Positions 50,747-60,417 of a stretch of DNA of 64,000 nt are shown here, piece after piece. The notes below the pieces were generated by a model. It worked only from the letters and a program-made list of their open reading frames with translations, made no database searches and had not been told where the DNA came from. This stretch comes from Escherichia fergusonii ATCC 35469. GTDB taxonomy: Bacteria > Pseudomonadota > Gammaproteobacteria > Enterobacterales > Enterobacteriaceae. Each line of letters opens with the position of its first letter. The stretch's first letter is position 1. Both the position numbers and the translations under genes were made by a program. The DNA lies in the NCBI RefSeq assembly GCF_000026225.1, contig NC_011740.1, positions 620,001 to 684,000 of the forward strand, written 5' to 3'.

Positions 50747-53700
50747 ATGTCGGTATGTCTGAAACCAGGAAAAATCATTATGCTTCTGGGCATGTTGGCA
50801 GCTTTTATGCTGTCTGACTTTGCACGGGCAGGGGTGGAATGGCAGACATATCCTGATTCTACAGGCGAGTTTAACGGAACCGTTCCTTTTGCCGATAGTG
50901 CCAGCGTTCCCGTCTATCAGGGCAGTGTTCAGCTTAATCCTGCTGAATCTCATGATGTCGGGTTTTCTGCTAAACCGAATGAATTTAGCGTTGACGATGA
51001 CGCCGCTAACCTGATTGTTGCTAATCCTCAGGACAATGAAGGCGACCAGTTTTCCACACCACCTGCGCTGCGCTGGGAAAATCAAACACCCCCTACCGTC
51101 AGCCTGGTGTGGGCCGATGCCGTCACGCCCGATGTGCCCCTTAACCCACAACCTATTGCCAACCGTAGCTTTTGTGCTCAGGGGCTGGCCGGACGCTCGC
51201 TGGTGGCCTGGCCACAGATTGATGCGCAGCAAACCCTCCCACTGCTCTACCTGCTGACCTCGACCGGGTATCCCTATGCGGGGACGGTGGCGCTGGTGGA
51301 CCAGAAAGTGACCCTGAACATCGCGCCCGCGCAGGGCGATTTAATCTCGGTGAGCGCCAGTGGTTTTAACGAAACGATCGCGGCGGCAAAAACCACCGTT
51401 GGCGACACCATCACGCTCACCGTCACCACTAAAGATTGTCAGGGCAACGTCGCGGGTAATATTCCGTTTATTATCAAACGTAAAGATGCTGAAAATCGCC
51501 AGGGGGCAGTGAATAATAGTGCGCCAGTGGTACTGGATAGCACCGAGTTAACGACGACGGCTACCGAATACCATGGCACTTCTGATGCCAACGGCACGGC
51601 AACCATCACGGTGAGCCAACCGTACGGCCCTGGCGTCAAAACGCCACTGGTGGTCAGCATTTCCGGCATTGCGCAAACCAGCGAAACCGCGGTGATTTTT
51701 ACGGTGCTCACCAGCCCGGACGTGGCGCAGGCTACAATGTGGGGCCATATGGCGGAGACGGTAGAGGCGCACGGTTACACCTTCAGTCGACCAAAGCTGG
51801 CGGCAGAAGTCAGCAACGAAAGCGCCACGGTTGTCGATCATAACGAAACCTGGTCCACTTTCACCTGGAGCGGCGCAGATAGCCATTGCACCGTGCTGCC
51901 CGGCATGCGCCACTTCGGCGCGCTGGCGACCGTTATCCCCACATCGGTGCAGACAGTCCTTGGCTGGCCGATGCAGGGGGATTATTACTGGTCATCGCTG
52001 GCGGGCACCACCGGGCAGCACCATGCGGCGGATGTCTCTAACCGTGGTGAAACGCAAAAGCCGGATAGCACCCCGTTTCTTGTGAGCTGCGTGGATAAAC
52101 CCGCGCCTGATGTCGAACCGAAAATCGTCCTTACGCCCGAAAACTATGATGATGCGGCACAGGCGATGAAAGCGAAGGTGGGCGAAGACGCCTCGATGCG
52201 TCTGATGATCACCGACAATAAAAATAACGATCAACCACTGGCGTACTACTACTTCTCGCTGCACCTGGATGACGGTGTTAACCGCAAGAATCAAACCGAT
52301 TCCGCCTGGGAAGCCCATCCGGTGCAGATTACTGGTGGTTCGAATTTGCAACAGGTTGATGCGCACACCTATGAAGGTATAACCGATGTCAACGGTCAGG
52401 CTTCACTAACCCTGAGCCAACCCGACGGCGCAGGCGTGAAAACCCATATCACGGCGAAAATGCGCAGCAATTTTACGGCTACAGATGCCAAAGACGTGAT
52501 TTTTACTGTGATCACCAGCCCGGACAGCGACAAAGCGCGGATGTGGGGCCATATGCGCGGCATTGTTGAATCTGGCAGCCTGTTCAAACGCCCATTACTG
52601 GCGGATGAAACTGAGCATGAACTGGGAACGGTGCGGGAAAATAACGAAGACTGGGCGCTGTTCGATCAAGACACCAGTATGCAGGCAGAATGCGGTGTGG
52701 GCCATATACCCCGGCAGAGTTCGCTGGAAGGCTTATTTACCGCCCATCCAGGCAACGCCATCGGCACGGAATATGGCTGGCCCACCGCCCAACAGAGCTA
52801 CTTAAGCGCGGCGGAGCAAGCCACGCATTCATCGGTGAATCTGGCGAACGGGAGCGTCGACAGCTACTCCGGCTTTAAGCGAAATTATCTCTCCTGTTCG
52901 GGCAATGAGATGGTCGCGAACGTTGAAGTCAGTACCGATCACGATATCACCCCTGGCAGCAAAGCACAGGCCAAAGTGGGAGACACCATCGTGATGACCG
53001 TGCGTACGATTAACGCGCTCAATAATACTCCGGTTCCCTTTACAGCCTTCACCATCACTAAAGGCATGGGGTATAACCGAGCGGGGCAGGTGAGCGGGTT
53101 TGATGACCCGAGTAGCGGCGCAATCACGATGAATGGCACGCAATACGGCACATCACAGCCGTCGATGGTCTACACAGGTACGACAGATGCACAAGGCGTG
53201 GCAACGGTCGAAATAGAGCAACCCCAGGGGGTGGGGTTAAGAACCGTGCTGAGCATTACGCCGGTCAATTCCCATCTACCAAATGCCATTAATTACAATG
53301 TTATTTTTACCACCCCAACCAGCCCGGATGTTAGTGGGGCGCAGATGTGGGGCCATATGGATGAAACGATTACCGTTGATTCATTAACCTTTACCCGGCC
53401 TAAGCTGGCAGCAGAAATCACCAGTCCGGATGGCACATTAACGGAAAAAAACGAAGTCTGGGCGCGCGTTAGCCAGGCCAGTACGGCCATTACCAGTAAA
53501 GGCGGTTGCGGAGCCAATATGCTGCCGCGTCGCTCACAGCTCAGTGCGCTCTATGACGCTAATAACGGCAATGCGGTGCAAACCACACACGGCTGGCCGA
53601 CGCAGCGTCAGCCCTACTGGAGCAGTTCCCCCGCGGATGTAACGCCGCACTATTACACCATTGCCCTGGATAACGGCGCACAGGCTATCGGCGGCGATAC

Positions 53701-56700
53701 GCCGGTTTACGTCAGTTGCCTGACGACGGCGAACAAACCTGCCAGCAGCATTACGCTGGATGTGGTTGATAACGCACAGTGGGCTGCCGGAAATAACGCG
53801 GCGAAGCTGAAAAAAGGCGAAACGCTACGGGTTAAGGTAACGGTAAAAGATGCGCAGGGTAATCCGCTCACGGATATGCCATTTAAACTCAGTCGCGGAG
53901 ACGGTTATACCCGCACGGGCGAAAAACATATTGCCGGTAGTGGCGATGCGCTGGTGGCACCGGTGGTGATTAACAGCGGGCTGGCGGATGAAACGACGTT
54001 GAACGACACCGCGGGATTTTATACTGCCATGACCGGCAGCGACGGCAGCAAAATCCTCAATATTACCCGCCCGGATACTCACGGCACCAAAACGGCGCTG
54101 ACGGCGACGTTGTATTCCGATGCAACAAAAAAAGACAGCCTGGATACGATCTTTACTGTGGTCACCAGCCCGGATAGTAGCAAAGCGAAAATGTGGGGCC
54201 ATATGCCGGAAACCTTAATGGCGGCAGATGGTACCGTTTTTAAACGCCCATTGCTGATAAAGGAACTGTCAAGTCAGACCGGGCGAACAGCAATATTCGA
54301 AGACAATGAAAACTGGGCGCTGTTTACCCAAACCCAGGCGAACTCAACCAGTAACGGCTGCGGCACTAGCTATGTTCCCACTCAGGCAGGGTTGTTGTCG
54401 TTGTTTGATAATCACGCTGGCAATACCATCAAAACCGTCCAGGGCTGGCCGGTAGTCACGCGTTATTTATCCAGCACGCCCGACAACACTGGCATGGAAC
54501 AGCGTAACTACAAAGCGGTGGATCTCGGTAATGGCACCAGTGCCATGGTGTCAACGTCGACACTGGATCTACTGACCTGTCAAACCACGCCGGTCACCAC
54601 GGTGAGCCAGATTCTACTGGAAGCGGCAGATCCTGCGGCCCTGGTTTATGTTGACGATACACTGAGTGTGGTTAAAGCCAAAAAAGGCGAAGAGTCGGTA
54701 GTGCGCGTCACCACGAAAGATGCGCAAGGTAACCCGGTTGGCAATGCGGCGTTTATTCTGAAACGTGCCACCAGCATAAACCGGAGGTATACATCAGCGA
54801 CAGCGAGTGTAGGTGCGCTGACCGTAACCGATGCCTGGGGAAACACGCGGAGTAATTTTCAGGCAACAACCGAAATGATCTATGGCGTGACGGGGGCTGA
54901 CGGGTCGACAACCTTTACGCTGAAACAGGATAACAGTACCGGGTTAAGAACAGATCTCACGGCATCACTGGATGGCGTCAGCAGCGTTCAGGCGACCCTC
55001 CCGGTGGTCTTTACCGTGGTAACCAGTCCAGATTCTCCTAAAGCGAATTTTTGGGGGCACATGCCTGAAACGGTAACGGCCTCTGATGGCATGACGTATA
55101 AGCGACCATTACTGTTTAAAGAACTTACCAATAACTATGCACGCTATAGCACTTTTGAGAATGGCGAAGATTGGGCAAGATTCAGTGTGGTTCAGTCAAA
55201 TAACACCGATATGGATGGATGTGGTGCAGAGTATATGCCGACACTGGATGGCCTGAGGTCCTTGTACAGTGCCAATAGTGGTAATGCGATGGGGACAGTG
55301 CAGGGATGGCCGGTAGCAACCAGTTATCTCACCAATACACCGAGTGATACGCAATTAAGTAACCGTTATTACAATGTGGTGCAACTGAATTCCGGCGCGG
55401 TTTCTCAAATCGTGACCACCGTGCTGGCATTACAAACCTGTCGCACAACGCCTGCGGTTGTTGCCAGCCAGGTTTCTCTGGAGCCTGCGGACGCCACGCA
55501 ATTTGTTAAGGTTGACGATACCCTGAGCGCCATTAAGGTGAAAAAAGGCGATGAGGTTGTTATCCGCGTCACGACCAAAGATGCGCAAGGAAACCCGGTG
55601 GGTAATACGCCGTTTACACTGAAGCGCAGCAGTTCTTTCAATCGCCAGAATGCATTAGTGACGATGCAGACTGTTTCGGTGACACCCGCAGCGGCCAGTA
55701 CAGTTGATACCAATGCATCGGCCACCGTGTATGGCGTGACCGGGCCAGACGGAACCACCACGATAACACTCCGACAGGATGCGTCCACCGGACTCAAAAC
55801 CGACTTTTATACCCTGTTGAACGATACCGGCGTGTCGTCGAACACCTTGCCTGTAATCTTCACCGTCGTCACCAGCCCGGATACACCACTGGCGGCCTAC
55901 TGGGGGCATATGGCGGAAACCTTTACCAGCAGCGAAGGCGTCACCTTCAAACGGCCTTTCCTCAAAGCTGAACTTTCTGGTGGTACGGCGGTAACGACCA
56001 ATAATGAAGTCTGGTCGCGTCTGACAGCAACGGAGAAAATGGATGCCAGCAAGGCTGGATGTGATGAGAGTTATCAACCGCTGACGACTGATATGCAGGG
56101 GTTGTATGCGGATTACCCTAACAACCAGTTGGGCACGGTGCTCGGCTTGCCGACTTCCGCCGGGTATATGTGGGCCTACGACATGATGACGGTTTCTGGC
56201 AGTAGCTGGAGCAACCAGGCGTTTTCACTCGTTAATGGTCAGACAGTTCAGGCACCGTCCAGTTATACGGCGGTAGTGATGTGCCTGGTGGAACCGCATA
56301 CCGTTCCGGCGATGATAGAGATCACTTCAACAGCACAGGATGCGGCAAAAACGGCCAGCAATGGTGGTCGACCGAGCGCCGTAGCGAAGAAAGGGGAGAC
56401 GATTCCGCTGACGGTGACCGTACGTGATAGCGCCGGGAATCCGGTACCCTACGCCGACTTTACCCTCACGCGTGGAACGACGCTGGATCGCTCGAAAGCA
56501 ACCGTTAACTCGAGTGCGGACGATCTTACCGTGAAGTCATTGATACCCGCGAACAGTGACGCTGGGCTGACGGCAAATGGGGCAAAAGTGCTCAGAACAA
56601 CGGGCAGTGATGGCACAGCCACCTTTGAAGTGAGCCAGAATGCCACGACCGGTCTGGCGACACCGATAACCGTCACGCTGGCGCGCGATACAACCAAAAC

Positions 56701-58834
56701 CGCCACGCTGGATGTTATCTACACGGTGATAACCAGCCCGGACTCACCGAGTGCGAAATTCTGGGGGCACATGCCGGACACCTTTACCAGTTCGGCAGGT
56801 GTCACCTTCAGACGACCGCTGCTGAAAGCCGAAGCGACTTCAGGGTCATCGATTAGCACTAACGGCAATGGTGAAGTGTGGTCGTATATGAGCAACGTTC
56901 AAAATTTAACATCGACAGATTGTCCGCTGGAGAATCAACCGCGCAGTAATGAATTGTTGGATTTGTATAATGATCATCCCAACGGCGCGATAAAGACTGA
57001 CCTGGGGCTGCCGATATATGCAGGCAAGTGGTGGGCTTATGATATGGTCATGCCGGATTTATATACGTGGCAGTATCAGACGGTCAGTCTGAGCGCAGGA
57101 GATATCGCGAAGAGCTCAGCAAACAACGCGCTGATGCTTTGCCTGACGAAGCCGCATCCTGCAGGCGTCAGCGTAATGTTGACGTCATCCGCAATGGATA
57201 ACGCCAGAACCCTCAGTAATGGCGGGCGACCCAGCGCATCAGTGAAAAAAGGTAACCCACTGCCAATTGTGGTGACGGTCAAAGATCGTGATGGCAACCC
57301 GCTGGCGGGAGAGGCCGTGACGCTCAGGCGTGGTTCAGCGATGAGTCGTTCAGGAACAGGAGTGAACACGGCGGCAAATGGAATGACGTTGACAGAATTG
57401 ACACCTGTGTCGGCGGAGTTTTCTCTGGCCGCACACGATACGCAATGGCAAGGTTTCACCGGCAGTGATGGTACGGCCACTTTCAATGTTGAACAGCCTG
57501 AGACCATCGGCCTGGCCATCTCCTTCACCGCTATACTGGCGCGAGATGTCGCAACTACCAGCGTCCTTGATGCGATCTTTACCGTGGTCACCAGCCCGGA
57601 TTCCGCAATGGCGACCTACTGGGGCCATATGCCGGATACAGTAACGGCGGAAAACGGCGTGGTCTTTGAACGGCCTAAATTGTTGAAAGAGCTGCCGTCG
57701 AGCGCCGGAGTCAGTCAGGTGACGGATAACAATGAAGTGTGGCCGTTGTTTAAGGCAACGCAAAGGGAAGATAGCAGCCTCAGTCCTTGTGAAGCGGCAC
57801 GTCGGCCATTGAGCGATGATTTATTATCGCTCTACGCGCGCTATCCGGGGAACACGCTGACGACTCAAATCGGCTGGTCTACGAAGTATGCATGGTGGGC
57901 ACTGGATAACAAGCAGGGGAATGCCCTGGTTGTCAGTCTGAATAATGGTTTTGAGTCGTCGACGGCGAGTACGGGGTATCAGGGATGTCTGGTCAATCCC
58001 CGCGCGACCGTCTCCAGCGTCACGCTGACATCGACGGCGATGGATGTCAGTACGCAGGCGGCGAAGGTAAAAAAAGGTGAAGCCGTGCCCCTCGTTGTTA
58101 CCGTAAAAGACAGCGCCGGGAAGCCGGTACCGAATGTCGCTTTCACCTTAAAACGTGGTGATGCCATGCCGCGTAACAGCGGAGCGACGTTGTATGGTGA
58201 TGTTGCGGCGATGGATGATATGACGGTACAACCTGTCAGCGGGACGGTGGTAACGCTGACTGACAGTGGGAATACGGTTGACGGTGTGACAGGGGCAGAC
58301 GGTACGGCAAGTTTTACCGTTCGTCAGGATAATACACCTGGATATAAAACGCCGTTGACGGTGACGCTGACCAATAACGCCGCGATAACCGCTATGCTGG
58401 ATACCATTTTCACCGTGCCGACCAGTCCGAATGTTGCCACGGCTTATTTCTGGGGACATATGGCGGATACCGCCACTGTAAGTGGCAAGACGTTACATCG
58501 CCCACTATTGAAATCAGAGTTGCCGTCAGGGGCTACAGCGGCAGGTACACCAAATGTGAATAATGAAACCTGGGCGCTGGCACATGTTATAGATGCTAAT
58601 AAATGGGATATTGCACAGCAGTGCGACAGTATGAATAACGCGCCAACCACCGCAGAATTACAGACATTGCATTCTGGCTTTAGCTCGCTGGGGTGGCCTT
58701 CCTCGATAAGCTTCCCATATTTATCTACTGATAAGGCCGGGTCGTTTTACTGTGGTATTGAAGAAGGGGCTGGCACGCTAAACTGTGGTATTCAGCCTGC
58801 GAAAACATCCGGGTTTGCTACATGCTTCAGGTAA
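50747..58834 (+). CDS. ratA: Giant repeat exoprotein, RatA-like
   Basis: 2695 residues. The start at ATG 50747 has GGAG ten bases upstream. Signal peptide (cleavage near ARAG, about 29) is followed by an N-terminal region with EFNGTVPF, resembling the EFEGTIPW region of the SinI-like protein. Then come nine repeats of 268-287 residues. Each pairs an Ig-like (Big_1) domain (KKGE...VTVKDAQGNPV...LKR) with a domain carrying SPD...WGHM...RPxL, G-W-P and two cysteines. No membrane anchor or barrel is seen, so it needs an exporter; the neighbouring barrel protein is a candidate. It corresponds by order to Salmonella CS54 RatA/RatB; the exact orthologue is unsure. Confidence 0.85.
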   Translation: MSVCLKPGKIIMLLGMLAAFMLSDFARAGVEWQTYPDSTGEFNGTVPFADSASVPVYQGSVQLNPAESHDVGFSAKPNEFSVDDDAANLIVANPQDNEGDQFSTPPALRWENQTPPTVSLVWADAVTPDVPLNPQPIANRSFCAQGLAGRSLVAWPQIDAQQTLPLLYLLTSTGYPYAGTVALVDQKVTLNIAPAQGDLISVSASGFNETIAAAKTTVGDTITLTVTTKDCQGNVAGNIPFIIKRKDAENRQGAVNNSAPVVLDSTELTTTATEYHGTSDANGTATITVSQPYGPGVKTPLVVSISGIAQTSETAVIFTVLTSPDVAQATMWGHMAETVEAHGYTFSRPKLAAEVSNESATVVDHNETWSTFTWSGADSHCTVLPGMRHFGALATVIPTSVQTVLGWPMQGDYYWSSLAGTTGQHHAADVSNRGETQKPDSTPFLVSCVDKPAPDVEPKIVLTPENYDDAAQAMKAKVGEDASMRLMITDNKNNDQPLAYYYFSLHLDDGVNRKNQTDSAWEAHPVQITGGSNLQQVDAHTYEGITDVNGQASLTLSQPDGAGVKTHITAKMRSNFTATDAKDVIFTVITSPDSDKARMWGHMRGIVESGSLFKRPLLADETEHELGTVRENNEDWALFDQDTSMQAECGVGHIPRQSSLEGLFTAHPGNAIGTEYGWPTAQQSYLSAAEQATHSSVNLANGSVDSYSGFKRNYLSCSGNEMVANVEVSTDHDITPGSKAQAKVGDTIVMTVRTINALNNTPVPFTAFTITKGMGYNRAGQVSGFDDPSSGAITMNGTQYGTSQPSMVYTGTTDAQGVATVEIEQPQGVGLRTVLSITPVNSHLPNAINYNVIFTTPTSPDVSGAQMWGHMDETITVDSLTFTRPKLAAEITSPDGTLTEKNEVWARVSQASTAITSKGGCGANMLPRRSQLSALYDANNGNAVQTTHGWPTQRQPYWSSSPADVTPHYYTIALDNGAQAIGGDTPVYVSCLTTANKPASSITLDVVDNAQWAAGNNAAKLKKGETLRVKVTVKDAQGNPLTDMPFKLSRGDGYTRTGEKHIAGSGDALVAPVVINSGLADETTLNDTAGFYTAMTGSDGSKILNITRPDTHGTKTALTATLYSDATKKDSLDTIFTVVTSPDSSKAKMWGHMPETLMAADGTVFKRPLLIKELSSQTGRTAIFEDNENWALFTQTQANSTSNGCGTSYVPTQAGLLSLFDNHAGNTIKTVQGWPVVTRYLSSTPDNTGMEQRNYKAVDLGNGTSAMVSTSTLDLLTCQTTPVTTVSQILLEAADPAALVYVDDTLSVVKAKKGEESVVRVTTKDAQGNPVGNAAFILKRATSINRRYTSATASVGALTVTDAWGNTRSNFQATTEMIYGVTGADGSTTFTLKQDNSTGLRTDLTASLDGVSSVQATLPVVFTVVTSPDSPKANFWGHMPETVTASDGMTYKRPLLFKELTNNYARYSTFENGEDWARFSVVQSNNTDMDGCGAEYMPTLDGLRSLYSANSGNAMGTVQGWPVATSYLTNTPSDTQLSNRYYNVVQLNSGAVSQIVTTVLALQTCRTTPAVVASQVSLEPADATQFVKVDDTLSAIKVKKGDEVVIRVTTKDAQGNPVGNTPFTLKRSSSFNRQNALVTMQTVSVTPAAASTVDTNASATVYGVTGPDGTTTITLRQDASTGLKTDFYTLLNDTGVSSNTLPVIFTVVTSPDTPLAAYWGHMAETFTSSEGVTFKRPFLKAELSGGTAVTTNNEVWSRLTATEKMDASKAGCDESYQPLTTDMQGLYADYPNNQLGTVLGLPTSAGYMWAYDMMTVSGSSWSNQAFSLVNGQTVQAPSSYTAVVMCLVEPHTVPAMIEITSTAQDAAKTASNGGRPSAVAKKGETIPLTVTVRDSAGNPVPYADFTLTRGTTLDRSKATVNSSADDLTVKSLIPANSDAGLTANGAKVLRTTGSDGTATFEVSQNATTGLATPITVTLARDTTKTATLDVIYTVITSPDSPSAKFWGHMPDTFTSSAGVTFRRPLLKAEATSGSSISTNGNGEVWSYMSNVQNLTSTDCPLENQPRSNELLDLYNDHPNGAIKTDLGLPIYAGKWWAYDMVMPDLYTWQYQTVSLSAGDIAKSSANNALMLCLTKPHPAGVSVMLTSSAMDNARTLSNGGRPSASVKKGNPLPIVVTVKDRDGNPLAGEAVTLRRGSAMSRSGTGVNTAANGMTLTELTPVSAEFSLAAHDTQWQGFTGSDGTATFNVEQPETIGLAISFTAILARDVATTSVLDAIFTVVTSPDSAMATYWGHMPDTVTAENGVVFERPKLLKELPSSAGVSQVTDNNEVWPLFKATQREDSSLSPCEAARRPLSDDLLSLYARYPGNTLTTQIGWSTKYAWWALDNKQGNALVVSLNNGFESSTASTGYQGCLVNPRATVSSVTLTSTAMDVSTQAAKVKKGEAVPLVVTVKDSAGKPVPNVAFTLKRGDAMPRNSGATLYGDVAAMDDMTVQPVSGTVVTLTDSGNTVDGVTGADGTASFTVRQDNTPGYKTPLTVTLTNNAAITAMLDTIFTVPTSPNVATAYFWGHMADTATVSGKTLHRPLLKSELPSGATAAGTPNVNNETWALAHVIDANKWDIAQQCDSMNNAPTTAELQTLHSGFSSLGWPSSISFPYLSTDKAGSFYCGIEEGAGTLNCGIQPAKTSGFATCFR
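51300..58834 (+). repeat. Nine tandem Ig + WGHM repeats inside the RatA-like gene
   Basis: The WGHM motif recurs at residues 332, 600, 868, 1150, 1436, 1719, 2006, 2292 and 2569 (bases 51740, 52544, 53348, 54194, 55052, 55901, 56762, 57620, 58451). Each is preceded by T-S-P-D/N and followed by an R-P-x-L about 16-20 residues on. Each unit also has one Cys before a P-R or P-x motif and one Cys after the G-W-P segment, suggesting one disulfide per unit. The units are diverged, not identical, so the repeats are old. Confidence 0.9.
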
Positions 58835-58888
58835 GGTTATCCAGCTTTAAATATCGCCGTGCCCGAAAGACAGATACGTATAGAGTAA

Positions 58889-60256
58889 TTAGTTTTTTTT
58901 GCGCGGCTTGCGGCTTTTCGTCACAGCACTCACTTCACTGATCACTACGCCATCGCCCAGGCGAGTGGTCAGTGTCTCACCCACTTTCACCTGCTTAACC
59001 TGTTTCAGCACCGCGCCATCAGCAGCGCTGGTAACGCTATAACCGCGTGCCAGTGTGGACAGTGGACTCACCGCTTCGAGGTGCGTCACTGTGTTACCAA
59101 AGCGTTCGCGCATAGCGCTAAGCTGCGCGCGCAAGTTTTCCGCTAAACGATATTCCAGTTGCTGAACCCGCGTTTGTGCGCGATGAATCTTCGGTTGCGG
59201 GTTTTGCTGATTCAGCCGCAGTGTTAATCGCTGCTGTTGCTGACCGGCGCGTTTAAGCTGATTCTCCAACGCAAAGCTCATCCGCTTTTGCAGACGCTCA
59301 AGGGTGGTTTGCTGACGCGCCAGCCGGAGCTGTGGATGCTGCTGCTGCAAGCGGTGATGGATCTGCGTAAAACGTCGCGTGCGGTTGGCGAGGTAGTAAT
59401 CCATCGCCATTTCCAGCCGTTGCTGCGCAGACTGCACCTGACGCAGTAACTCTTGCTGATTGCGGCTCACCACTTCGGCGGCGGCTGACGGTGTTGGTGC
59501 GCGTAAATCGGCAACAAAATCGGCAATGGTCACATCGGTTTCATGCCCGACAGCGCTGACTACCGGAATGCGGCTGGCAAAAATCCCCCGCGCCACGCGT
59601 TCGTCGTTAAAACTCCATAAATCTTCCAGCGAACCACCGCCACGCCCGACGATCAATACGTCACATTCGTTGCGAAGATTCGCCAGCTCAATGGCACGAA
59701 CGATTTGCCCTGGTGCGTCATCGCCCTGAACGGCTGTGGGGTAAATAATCACTGGCAGGGAAGGATCGCGACGCTTTAACACGTGCAAAATATCGTGCAG
59801 TGCGGCGCCCGTTTTTGAGGTGATGACACCCACGCAGTGCGCAGGGGAGGGGAGTGTTTTTTTAAGTTGCTGATCGAACAAACCTTCAGCCTGCAACTTC
59901 GCTTTAAGCTGTTCGTACTTCTGTTGCAGCAAACCTTCACCAGCGGGCTGCATACTTTCGACGATAATCTGATAATCGCCGCGCGGTTCATACAGTGTAA
60001 TGTTGGCACGAACTAAAACCTGTTGCCCATGCTGCGGGCGAAAGGTCACCCGGCGATTGCTGTTGCGGAACATCGCGCAGCGCACCTGGGCGTTATCGTC
60101 TTTAAGCGTAAAGTACCAGTGACCGGAAGCCGGTTGTGTGAAATTAGAGATTTCGCCACTGATCCACACCTGCCCCATCTCATGCTCAAGCAGCAGACGA
60201 ACCGTTTGATTCAGGCGGCTAACGGTAAAAATTGCAGGGGATTGAGAAGGTAACAT
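58889..60256 (-). CDS. xseA: Exodeoxyribonuclease VII large subunit
   Basis: 455 residues. The N-terminal OB fold (about 1-100) is followed by the catalytic domain (VGRGGGSLEDLWSFNDE, then VSAVGHETD, about 225-285), a long coiled coil (about 285-400) and a C-terminal segment. With XseB it degrades single-stranded DNA. The last 15 or so residues (EVSAVTKSRKPRKKN) differ from the K-12 end I recall. That end adjoins the surface-protein island, so the boundary may have been remodelled there. It is divergent from guaB. Confidence 0.95.
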   Translation of the reverse strand: MLPSQSPAIFTVSRLNQTVRLLLEHEMGQVWISGEISNFTQPASGHWYFTLKDDNAQVRCAMFRNSNRRVTFRPQHGQQVLVRANITLYEPRGDYQIIVESMQPAGEGLLQQKYEQLKAKLQAEGLFDQQLKKTLPSPAHCVGVITSKTGAALHDILHVLKRRDPSLPVIIYPTAVQGDDAPGQIVRAIELANLRNECDVLIVGRGGGSLEDLWSFNDERVARGIFASRIPVVSAVGHETDVTIADFVADLRAPTPSAAAEVVSRNQQELLRQVQSAQQRLEMAMDYYLANRTRRFTQIHHRLQQQHPQLRLARQQTTLERLQKRMSFALENQLKRAGQQQQRLTLRLNQQNPQPKIHRAQTRVQQLEYRLAENLRAQLSAMRERFGNTVTHLEAVSPLSTLARGYSVTSAADGAVLKQVKQVKVGETLTTRLGDGVVISEVSAVTKSRKPRKKN

Positions 60257-60348
60257 GTGAGCGAGATCAAATTCTAAATCAGCAGGTTATTCAGTCGATA
60301 GTAACCCGCCCTCCGGGGATAGCAAGCATTTTTTGCAAAAAGGGGTAG

Positions 60349-60374
60349 ATGCAATCGGTTACGCTCTGTATAAT
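60349..60374 (+). promoter_or_regulatory. guaBA promoter with PurR operator
   Basis: A perfect -10 TATAAT (60369-60374) is preceded by ATGCAATCGGTTACGC (60349-60364), which fits the PurR palindrome and lies over the spacer. The -35 is weak. guaBA is known to be repressed by PurR with hypoxanthine or guanine. Confidence 0.78.
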
Positions 60375-60417
60375 GCCGCGGCAATATTTATTAACCACTC
60401 TGGTCGAGATATTGCCC

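Noticed and set aside
50747..58834. CRISPR-like or short tandem repeats in the giant gene
   Set aside because: The periodicity is 800-860 bases with diverged coding copies and is explained by protein domains; no short direct repeats with spacers were seen anywhere in the window.
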